A DNA stretch of 64,000 nucleotides from Amanita rubescens. Taxonomy: Eukaryota > Basidiomycota > Agaricomycetes > Agaricales > Amanitaceae. Positions within the stretch are counted from its first letter, which is position 1. Each line of letters begins with the position of its first letter. Position numbers and translations under genes: made by a program. Below are positions 21,801 to 31,780 of the stretch, in pieces. The notes below the pieces were generated by a model that saw only the letters and a list, made by a program, of their open reading frames with translations, was not told the origin of the DNA and searched no databases. The stretch covers positions 496,001 through 560,000 of the forward strand of contig WION01000001.1 in the NCBI GenBank assembly GCA_015039365.1. The letters are read 5' to 3'.

Positions 21801-22011
21801 CGCGATGCCAAGTTTGAAAATTACCGTTTCAGAGCTTTTTACCAACCGATTGTGTTTAACATGGGAGCACCAAGCACATCACAACCACATATCGGACAGG
21901 TACCAGAAGCAAATGGTCTGTCCCCACAATTGCCAGTAGCGATCTACTGATATAGCAGCGTGCTACACTCCTACAGTAATATCAGAATCTGCCAACTGCC
22001 CCCTTGAAGTG

Positions 22012-23708
22012 CTACCCGAGTCTCAGGATGACATTCTGTTCAAAGATGGAAATGCATTCGGAAACGCAGCTATCCAGGAACCGTCAGGTTTCTCTCTTGA
22101 ATTTTTTCTTAACTTTCTATCTGATGATGGATTAGGGTCGCTGCAGTCAGGCGACTCAGACGTCCCTTCTGCATCACCTCCTACCGATGTTGACGTACGT
22201 CACACCCTCTTACTAGTCTTGGTATTTCAATGTGATTACATTTGCCTAGCTCGCCAAAGCATTTGAGCCAGTGGTCTACGCAGACCCATATGTTCCTCCA
22301 AATTGCTCCGTGAGTGAAGAAGTGACTCTATAGCTTCATACAGCTCCTGACATCTTGATTGCTCGGCTGCTCCCGTTCGACATGTGGAAGGAGTCCGTTC
22401 AAATTTATTCCCGAGAAATGTTGGCGCGGGGAGTGGGTTATCCTCTGTACATGCCCTCACCATCGAAAAGTCTTCCATTGGCATATCAAAAGAAGGGAAT
22501 AAGCGTCGGAGACGTTGGCATAATAACCCCGAATGGCGGCTTCGATTTTTTGTTCAACGCTTGCCAACCACGTGAGGAACCAGACGGGGAGATTCATCCA
22601 GTTCCTGACGGCTTTGAACTACTCAAATCACATATCATCTCCGATGAGATTTATTACCCTCGCACGCATCTACTTAGCACCCATGTCCAGCCATCAGACG
22701 GTAGCGATTCGTGAGTGCAAACGTTGTGATATAGAGGAATGTTACGATGTTTGTTAGGCCTCGTGCCCTTGTTTTTCAATGTTCTGCATCTGGAGCAGTT
22801 CTTGCATTGCCGAAGGGTGCCATTTCCTATGCAGCAAGAAATAAGCGTCATTTCCGGCTGCATGCCGCTCGTCATGCCCTTAGTTGGTATGAGTATATGT
22901 TGGGTACTATGGGTAGGGAAGTCCCGAATGGATCCCTTTATTTCGTCACGGACTGTATCAAGTCCGTAAATTGGGGCATTGCGACCTTTTATGCACCCTC
23001 AACGGCCTATGATGACTTACATCTTGTTTTCGACGAAACGTCTTGTCGGTGGGAATTCCGGGGCAAGGTAGAGGCCAGGGAAGGACCGAGACCGATGGAT
23101 GTAATCGTCGCCGACGGTGAAGAGCCTAATCAATGCGTATTCTTGCGTGGCTACAAGATCATGCTCCAACAGCACATATGGGACAAACTATGGAATGCTG
23201 TGGCTGTGGAATCTCAAGGTGGAGAATCTTCTTCGCCTTCTATCAGAGATTCTCAAAGCCACGGGACATCGGGTGGTCGAACCGATTTATCCCATCAAAG
23301 ATCGAGCGACGGCGGCAATACTATGCATATGGATCCCACCAGTCGCATTACGACATATCAGGCAAGCCAGCTTACTACACACACACCGGAGTCTTGGCCC
23401 GGACAAGTCATGCTGGAAGCATTTTGTAGCGCAGCAGCTCCTGTGCGCATTTTAGTTTCCCTCAAGTTCCTTTACGTGTTGATTTTGTTTTCAGGTCCAT
23501 CCTTCTGACCTGATCAATATCATGCTTTTGCACTTGGTGAGATTTAATGCTGACTCATATTGTGTGATTTTGAGCTTATCCGAACAGAAACCGGAAGCCA
23601 TTGTTTCCCTTGTGCATGACAGTGAATGGTGTGATCACCTGCCGGATGTAAGTCCCTGTCCTCTGTAGCTAACAGGATGCTAAGTTCGCTGGAGGACTTT
23701 ATGGCTGA
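22012..23708 (+). CDS. Agaricomycete-type multi-exon protein of unknown function
   Basis: Exons read: about 22012-22194, 22250-22309, one ending near 22711, 22757-23361, 23495-23536, 23588-23647 and 23676-23708. The intron at 23362-23494 uses a GCAAGC donor (GC-AG). The protein shows an acidic, low-complexity N-terminus, then RGVGYPLYMPSPSKSLP, ISVGDVGIITPNGGFDFLFN, VPDGFELLK, LSTHVQPSDGSD, and a C-terminal VHPSDLINIMLLHL. I recognise this combination from large uncharacterised families in Agaricomycetes. No enzyme motif, signal peptide or membrane span is evident. The start is uncertain, possibly the duplicated exon at 21664. Confidence 0.7.
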
Positions 23709-23874
23709 TCCTATTAATCCTAATGTTGATGGCTTACTCGAGAACATAAAGCGGGCGCGCAAAGTGATGGTTGACGAGCATGGTATTGAAATATTTATCA
23801 TTTATTATTATGGTCTTCACAGAACTACGTATTGAACAGGGAGTGTGGTTCTAGATAAGTGAGGCTCTTGGTTC

Positions 23875-26800
23875 TTATTTCCGAGCAGCCAGCCGATCAT
23901 ATACCTTGGCAGTCCAGAAGAAGATCCAGAAGCGCAGGTGAGATGCAAGGTACTATCAGGGGTCATGGGGCCTAACAGGAATACTTGAATTTTGACCGCC
24001 AGAGTCTGGAGAACCTTAAGCCAACCACAGAAGAAGATTATCTAAGGTAACATCATTTAGAGCCATCGATGAAATCGAGCTAAATGTGTTGCAGGTGCCG
24101 GATCCTTATCGTGGGTCGAGTAAGGCCTATTATCAATTCCAGTACAAGTTCTGTTCACGCATGTCCTGTAACAGTCTGGCGTGGGGAAATCGTCGCTTAT
24201 CAATGCTATCTTCAAAGCATCGTTGGCGGTATGTTATCTTTGACGCCCATCCCGGGCCTGCAATCGCTCAATGGGATTTAGAATGTCGAACACGACCGAG
24301 CTGGCGCAGCCAATATCAACAAAGGAATCACCTCACCTTACAACAAGCACCTAATACTTCACGATTCTCAAGGTTATGAGCCAGGAGACAAGGAAAAATT
24401 CAATATCCTGGAGAATTTTATTACGGAGCAAACTAAGAAGCAATCGCCTACCGAGAGGCTTCATGCAATTTGGTGCGCCCATAGATAACGCAAGTCGATT
24501 GTTTTGATTCACGTCGTTTCACAGGCTGTGTATCCCTGCTTCGTACTCTGGTGGGCGTGTGTTTGAAACAGGCGAAGAAAATATTTTTAAGTTGAATCGA
24601 AACAAAGGTAACTATCTGAAATCTCTAGCTTAATACGAGACTTACCGTGACAACAGTGCCAATAGTCGTCGTGATCACTAAATTTGACCGTTACATAGCT
24701 GGGTTGTCGAAGCGGGGAAAGCTGAAAGGCCCAAATATTTCTCAGGCGGCTGAGCAAATGTTCGAGCAAACGTTTGGCCACAAATTCATGAAGGGCGGCG
24801 TGAGTCAGGATCGCCCCATACCATACGCTCTCGTGTCGAGTATGTCCGCGCCTGACGTTGCTCCGCTTCCATTGATGTCGTGCAGAATCGCGATCTGATA
24901 CCTTGCAACGACTGGTCCAAGTCACAATGGAACACATAGGGGCCGAGAGCTCAAGCCTAACCAGCGGACTCCCCGGTAGGAGCTTTTCTTGATAACATTG
25001 CTGAAAATAATCGGTCGGCAGGATCAGATGAAAACCAATCGGGATCGGCGCAGATCGCTTTGGCAACGGCGCAGCGGGTCGATATGGCGGGTAAAATCGA
25101 GGCATCAATAAAGTGAGCATCCCGATTTACTCTGATCCGAAGTTGGACAGTCCTAACATTGTTATTACTATTGCAGAGTAGGAAAGGGAAGTAAGTTAGA
25201 TTCGTCACTTAACCAACATTCTGTGTCCTTATCTCAATTTACAGAATATTGGAGAGCAATCGCATCCAGCATGGTTTTTCTCAATGTCAGCCTCGAAAAT
25301 TGTTTATATGCGATACATAAAGACATCATCACCATCTGGAATTTTCGGGATTTACAAGAGGTATATACAAGAGTGTATCTTAATAAATGTACCGCTTGGT
25401 TCATCACATCTCCGTAGTTTCTTCTCAGTGATTCATTCCGTCGTCGGGTGACGGTCATAGTGGAAGATCTCAAGGATACAAACACTATGTGAGTGAACTA
25501 GGTATGTTGGAAATTCGTGCAACTGATGATCGTTTATAGGCAGAGTAACGTAACGGTAGAATCGGCGCTGGCGGGGCGATCGAAGCTCTGGACGAACGCT
25601 GTTCACAAAAACGGGTAAGCACGTACCGCTTCCTACACCGGTAGATATACTGGACTGTTTTACAGACCAGAGCATATCCGTTGTTTCATGGGATACGTGG
25701 TGGATCTCACACTTATCCTTCAAGCCATGTTCCAAGTTTCGCTTCAAGATCAATACGAAGGAACAGTAACGGTGGATCATGTGGACGAAATTCTCTACGA
25801 GTTTCACAGTTCGGAGAAGAAGAAAATTATCCATAATGCAATCCGCACATTCGCTCAGCACTCGCGCGCAAAAGATGACGTGGTGGAGAAGATTCAGTTA
25901 TTGTTAAAGGAAAATCAAGTGCGAGAAGTTCATCCCGGCGGCAACTGGTTGCTAACTGCCGTCTCTTACTATGCCGCAGATGACGAAGGCTGATACTCAA
26001 CTTAACAAAAACAGGCCTCCTCTTCTATCTTTACTTACAATTCTCAGATTTGAGGTGTGAACTTTCGAAAAGTCATCACATTGTCGCTCATGACTACTAG
26101 TTAACTGCGAACGGCCTGGTAGTAAACCAGATTATCCTTGGCCTTGTGTGCGAGCTGTCAAAATTACCAGATTTTCTCAGTGTAGTCCCCGGCATGGATC
26201 CTTTAGATGTCGAATTATTACTTGATTTTATCCTCTACGTACGTATGCGTTTGCTCCGCTTACTCGTTTTGGATTGCCACTTACTCCTCATAGCTACTCC
26301 AAAAGGATCACCTGTCGACTTGCGGCGTGCCGGACGCCAACCGAAAGGCTAGGAGATTGATGGCCAAACTGATCTCCGAGGCAAATGTCATACCTCACTC
26401 TCTATATATTACCAATGTCAGCTTTGATGCCGAGCATGGCCATATCGGCATAGGAGGCCACGGACGCGTTCTCAAAGGGAAATACAAAGAAGAGGTAGTT
26501 GCACTGAAAATGCTCGATAACTTTAACAAAGGACAATCAGTCGTCAGTCCATTTCCTCTTTCTATTGCCCAAATAGTAATTATTTGATGAGAAGCTTTCT
26601 CGAGAATTTTGCAATGAAGCTCTAATATGGCGATCGCTCAGACACGATTTTATCCTCCCTCTACTTGGAATATTTAAAGAGCAGAGAGTGCAATTTCTCG
26701 TATCGCCATTGATGCCGAATGGAACATTGGCGGAGTGGAGGAGAACTGTAAAGCCGCTGTCTTTGGCTAGGATACATAGGCTGGTAAGATTCTAGCACTT

Positions 26801-27521
26801 GTCAGAACGTTAAATAAAATTCACATATCTTTCAGATCCTGGAGGTAGCAGAGGGTGTTCAATATCTTCACTCGGAAGGAATCGTGCATGGCGACATAAA
26901 AGGAGTGCGTATTTCCATATCGCATTCGGTCTATCGGTTTACTTTTTCCATCAGGACAACGTCCTCCTCGACTCTGAATTCCACTGCAAAATCGTTGACT
27001 TTGGTTTAACCCGACATTCCGACGCCACTGCTACAGGAACTTTGGCTTATGCACCACATTATGCTGCTCCGGAGTTGTTTGGTAAATGGGAGTTGTTTGG
27101 TAAATGGGAGTTGTTTGGTAAATGGGAGTTGTTTGGTAAATGCAGCAAATGCAACAAACTCCAGTGCAATGGATGTCGTGGGGAACCTGAGGTACGGAAG
27201 AAATCAATGGCAACAGACGTTTATGCTTTCGGATGCCTTTATTATGCAGTGAGTCTATCGACTGATCCGTCAGCGCGCGTAATAAGGCTCGTGCAGATAT
27301 TCTTCAATTCCGTTCCTTATGAAGGGGAATCTCCTCTCCGCGTTGGCTGGCTCGTCACAACCGGAGAACGTCCACAGCGATTAGAAAACCCGGAAATGGA
27401 AGAGAGCCTTTGGAAACTCATCAATGACTGTTGGAAATTCCATGCTGTTGATCGTCTGCCAATGAATCAAATTGTGGAGAGAATAAGGTGGTTCATTAGT
27501 ACATCAGCCCAGGGCAAATAA
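23875..27521 (+). CDS. G-domain/TKL-kinase fusion E, apparently intact
   Basis: The N-terminal half is a GTP-binding domain: RILIVG, GRSGVGKSSLINAIF (P-loop joined over an intron), HDSQGYEPGD (G3, D-x2-G), SGGRVFETGEENIFKLNRNK, and ITKFDRYIAG (G4 TKFD). A helical middle follows (VVDLTLILQAMFQVSL, ILYEFHSSEKKK), then VPDANRKARRLM. The C-terminal TKL kinase has GIGGHGRVLKG, VALKML, HGDIKG-DNVLLD, VDFGLTRH, APELFG and TDVYAFG. A hexapeptide (ELFGKW) is repeated after APE, followed by a C-x2-C-x4-C-x2-C cluster. All G-box and kinase residues I can check are present, unlike in copy B. The start is uncertain. The layout parallels ROCO proteins (GTPase plus kinase) but lacks leucine-rich repeats, so the similarity may be convergent. 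Confidence 0.8.
27072..27143 (+). repeat. 18-base tandem repeat, four copies, in frame
   Basis: GAGTTGTTTGGTAAATGG four times (last base changed in copy four), coding (ELFGKW)x3 plus ELFGKC directly at the APE motif of kinase E. The other kinases have a single such segment. Confidence 0.95.
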
Positions 27522-28032
27522 CATAATTCAAATTGTTTTACCATATGGCATCATTAAATATCTGTGTACGATTATATTCCATGTGGATTTATGCTTGTCT
27601 TTTTTGTAGCGTTGTACCAGTATTTTACCTTGACTGTCTGATCGTCGATGTAACTTGTTCGAAGATAGTCGATATGGTAAACAGATGAAGACTTTTATTT
27701 AGTCTTACCGGGACGTGATGACAATTTTGTGTCCTGCAAACGGAAGACAACTTGAATGAGATTACGCCTCTTGCCGTACGAGCTGCGGTCTAGTCGTTGA
27801 ATTGACATTTGGATATCTCATCAAGCGCTATTGGGCCCAAATCCCTTCTGAGCGTCCGGCAATGCAAGAACTGACATCGTTGACGGCATGCGCCAAAGGC
27901 CGTATTACGTAGGGCGCGCTCGTCATCCGTAGTAGTGTATCTCACACCTGGTGGTCATATTATTCCATCAAGAAAAAAATGTCTATGATTAAGATATCAA
28001 CAAAAACAGTCCATGTTATACGTCCCATATTA
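27522..28032. other. Intergenic region with a kinase-tail relic
   Basis: AT-rich 3' flank of kinase E. Apart from the relic at 27817-27912, nothing is recognisable. Confidence 0.5.
27817..27912 (+). pseudogene. Relic of a kinase C-terminus
   Basis: Encodes LIKRYWAQIPSERPAMQEL and a stop after GRIT. It matches the last helices of the local kinases (LIKRCWVKEAVRRPAM in A and C). No other kinase part is nearby. Confidence 0.7.
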
Positions 28033-29743
28033 TCATGTCGAAAAAATGCCCATAATCTTAAACATCGGCACCGACTTTCCCTCCTCTCCCATAAGCAAAC
28101 ACTCAACATAATGCGACCCCCTCGTAACACCATGATCAATAATCTCCAACGCAGATGTCGGCTCACCCACATTCGCAGCATTCATAATCGTCCTCGCCCC
28201 CCCAACATTATCATCCACCCAACACGAAATCTCACTCCCCTCCCCAATCAAACTCAACGGTTCTTTTAAATAATAAACCCCGATATCGCCCGCACCGACT
28301 TGGATCGGTATCCTAATCTTGCTCGTCGGAAAGGTAGAAAACCAATAATGAGCCGTCGCGTGTAAATTGGGACTTGGCCCGAAATTTTGGGGGTGGTGAG
28401 CTAACCATCCCGAACCGTAAAATAGGGATGGAGGGAGTGGGTTAATGAGGTTGTTTGCGGAGACGCAAAATGGGGCGATTTCTTGGAAAGGCCGGGTATT
28501 GGATGGTAGGCGGGTGGATATTCGACCTTGGGGGACGTGTAATAGGTGGCTTTGTTGGATGGCGTTGCGGATGTTTTCGGGGACTTGTGGTTTGTCGTCG
28601 GTTAAGGGATCCGAGTCTTCGTCGTGTGGGACGCCGGGTTCCATGACGGGGTCATGTTCTGGGACACCTTGGCGATGGCCTATGCCTCCGAATAGGTGGC
28701 CTGGATCGCCTGGGAGGTTGCCTGGAGTGATAAAGGGTATGGCGTCGAATGCTTTGCCGTGGGCAATGTCCCACGCGAGGCATGTTTGCGCTTGGAAGTA
28801 GGTTATGAGGATTTCACTGAGGACTTGGTGGCCTGCAGAGTTTGCGAGGACGGGGTCTGCATAGTATTTGTTGATGGAGGTCGGGTCGCGGAAGTAGTCT
28901 GGGAGAAAGATGGACTTGGCGCTGAGGTGGGGTACGTCGTAGAATCGGGCGACGACGTTGTGCCAGTGGTCGGGTCCTGCGTAGCCATTGGATTGGTGAG
29001 TTTGACGACTAAAGTGGCCGAGGAGGACGACGGCTGGAGAGTCTGGGCGGATGAGGATGGACCGGATGAGAGTTTCAAAGTGCTCCATTGCGCCAGCGTC
29101 GGAAGAGTCCTCGGTATCGAGCTCAACGATGATGAGGTCGGAGTGGTCTGGGAGGTGGTGTGCGCTGCAAAAAGAAAAATATCTCGAGTCGGTCCGCCGC
29201 ATAGCACCATTGGTCAATTCGGAAGCGGGGTGGGGAAAGACGGTGTTCCACCATTGGAAAAAGCGGGATGGGTAGCATATTGGGGCTATTGGGTCGTCTC
29301 CAGCGCCGTGGCAGGAAGAGACTATAGTAGCGTGTGAGCGCTTGTTCAAATAGACACAAGTGACACGTACTTGAACCCCCGATGACGCTAATGGTGACGG
29401 GGTGACCGGCTAGAGCTCTGTTTAACACACGGAGGACGCGGGCTCCACTTCCCATATGCAATCTGCTCTGCCCTAGGCGTATAGGTCCGTACTTGTTCCC
29501 TACATCGTCTCCAGGGCCAAAAACTGGACAAAAGTCGAATGGATTTGGCTGGTCGCTTGAGCGGAGATAGTTTTTGGCTTTGAGGTTTGCATTGGAGTAA
29601 GTTGGATGGGAAGATGACTCGTTGTAGGACGGGGAGAGAAAGTGGACGAGAATGATGAAGGTGGTTACGATGGCGACTATGAGCCAGACGCGATTGAGAT
29701 TAGAACGAGAAATGCGAGAAGATTTTTGAGAGTCAGAGGCCAT
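28033..29743 (-). CDS. SGNH-hydrolase-like type II membrane protein
   Basis: Two exons, 29371-29743 and 28033-29321, joined over a 49-base intron, give about 553 residues. The start is the ATG at 29743 (MASDSQKSSRISRSNL). An N-terminal membrane span follows (VWLIVAIVTTFIILVHFL). The GDS-like block VIGGSISSCHGAG forms across the splice site, with VELDTEDSSDAGAMEHFE next and AGHQVLSEIL probably supplying the catalytic His. The C-terminal half (LPPSLFYGSGWLAHHP onward) looks like an extra beta-rich domain. Similar proteins occur beside capsule-type glycosyltransferases in basidiomycetes and may remove or add acyl groups on glycans; that role is inferred. It is divergently paired with GT69 copy 1. 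Confidence 0.75.
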
Positions 29744-29851
29744 GAGAGGGTCAGTTTGACCCGGAGAGGCGATGCGAAGTTGAGCTTTGCCTCTCCGCTG
29801 CATTTTTGATGGTGAGAGAAGACTCGGCCCAGTTGCCTTGTTAAGCCATTC
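29744..29851. promoter_or_regulatory. Shared bidirectional promoter region
   Basis: Only 108 bases separate the two opposite ATGs of the SGNH gene and GT69 copy 1, so their core promoters must overlap or lie inside transcribed sequence. This suggests co-expression. No specific element is evident. Confidence 0.6.
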
Positions 29852-31407
29852 ATGCCAACAACTTCAACTCGTCGAATTCCAGCGCCTGTCGCATTACTCA
29901 TTGGAATTTTCTTTGGCGTACTCTTTGCTCGTCTTATATCATGGGCAACAGATACAACACCAATTTGGCGAAGTAGCAACATTGCTGCAAAGTCGCGCCA
30001 GCACATCACTCTCCCTACACTAGATCAACGTCGCAGAGTGTTAGATATCATTTCTACACTCTCTCCTCACTACACAAAAGAATGCACTCGTTCATCTCAT
30101 CTTCAACCTCTCTATACCCACCAAGCCCATGGTCGCTATGCAGCCCTCGTCGGTCATCAATCCTCTTCTGCCAAATCCTGGCTATACAATCTCTTTGCAC
30201 CCGACGATCAACACCCACTCAACGAACACACCCACCCAAGACACCCACCTAGCGACCACAAGTATTACTTTGCCATCAACCTCTACAACTCCTTCGACAT
30301 CATCCCGGACCTATTTGCCACTCTTTTTAGAGTCGCTTCCGTCCTAGGCTTCCAAAACGTCTACGTATCCATCTACGAAAACGGTTCCACAGACCAAACC
30401 AAAGCCCTCCTCCGCATCTTCGACGCCCTCACTAAATCCGTCGGTCTACGTGTCGCCATCAGAACATCCATGCGGACGCGCGGGGCATTCAACCACCGAA
30501 TCGAATACCTCGCCGAAATCCGAAACGCCGCCTTTGGGCCCCTCCACGACCTCCGTGATTCCGAAAACGAATACTTTGAAACGATCATCTTCATGAACGA
30601 CGTTCTCCCCTGCGTCGACGACCTCCTCGAGCTTATCTGGCAAAGTAGACGGAACAACGCCGGGATCACTTGTGCGACGGATTACATGTACCACGATGAA
30701 ATTTCCGCTCCCGTGTTTTACGATAACTGGGTTGCGAGGGATATCAACGGGACGGCGCTAGAAAACGCGCCTTTTGAAAAGATTTTTCATCATTCAGAGT
30801 CGGCGCAGAGGTTCCAACGTCATCTTCCCGTTCAAGTCCAATCTTGCTGGAACGGGATCGCGATATTGGATTCGAAACCGTTTTATACACCCCCTCAGGT
30901 TAGGTTCCGTATGGCTCGGATCACGGAGGGCGAGTGCAGTGCGAGCGAGTGTAGTTTGATTTGCAATGATTATTGGGAAGCTGGGTATGGTCGAATTATG
31001 ATGGTTCCTAGGGTCAAATTGGCCTATGATAGCGTGCGTGCAACGGTTCTCTGTCTCTTTCAACTTCTCATGGGATCCCACAGAAAGTGTTTGATATTAT
31101 TCACCCCTCGAGGAGAAATTTGACTGCGATAAGAGGGTATAAGCGATTGGGAGGCTTACCGGACGATCCGAGAACGGATCCGCAAGATCGTTCTTGGTTT
31201 GGACCTCATGATAGGTTATTTACGGAGGAGGAGAGTGAGCCGTTGGACTTTAGACCTGGTCCGGATTATGTATGGTGTTGGGGATGGGATGGTGCAGGTG
31301 ATTTGGAAGGTCCAGATGTCGATCCGATATGGGAGAGGATGCCGAACAGGTCGTCGAGGCCAGAAGCTGTCCTCGTTCGTCATGATAGGAGTATACCGTT
31401 CTTATGA
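29852..31407 (+). CDS. GT69 family glycosyltransferase (CAP59/CMT1 type), copy 1
   Basis: Exons 29852-31033 and 31084-31407 give about 501 residues. There is a short N-terminal tail, then a membrane span (PVALLIGIFFGVLFARLISW), so this is a type II Golgi-type protein. GT69 signatures are YYFAINLYNSFDIIPDLF, NVYVSIYENGSTDQTK, the metal-binding-like FMNDVLPCVDDLLELI, CATDYMYHDE, and DYWEAGYGRIMMVPRVKLAYD. The CAP59/CMT1 group includes alpha-1,3-mannosyltransferases and capsule proteins of Cryptococcus. The acceptor in this fungus is unknown. The frame is intact and the best match in the window is copy 3. Confidence 0.88.
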
Positions 31408-31780
31408 GGCCGTCGCGGTGAAGATGTAATACTCTCGCGAGTTAGCTACTGCAACATTGCACCGTCGAGTTTAATAATATAATTAGCAGTGGACTAATGT
31501 TCCGGGTGACAGTTCTATCAATTGCTCAGTAGTTGAAGTCACTAATGAATACACATCAGTATCTGACAATGTCACATAGGCAACTTGGAAGAGATCACCA
31601 AACACCACACTGGCAAAACACTCAAGCCATACAAGTGATTTGGGAGAGGACATTTCAACCTCAGAATAAAAAATGTTTGCATAACTATAGCTACTGTACA
31701 ACAACTGGAATTTAGCAGTTCTGCTTGATCAGCTTTCCAACATTCATAAGTTGCAACTATCAGTCCCTTGCAAAGAGGCA
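31408..31780. other. Spacer between GT69 copy 1 and NACHT-ankyrin copy 1
   Basis: Convergent 3' ends. The same spacer, slightly diverged, stands at 38930-39353 in the duplicated unit. No gene seen. Confidence 0.6.

Noticed and set aside
28445..29337. Plus-strand open frames of up to 213 codons opposite the SGNH gene
   Set aside because: Gly/Val/Trp-rich shadow of the minus-strand exon, which has clear motifs and splice sites.
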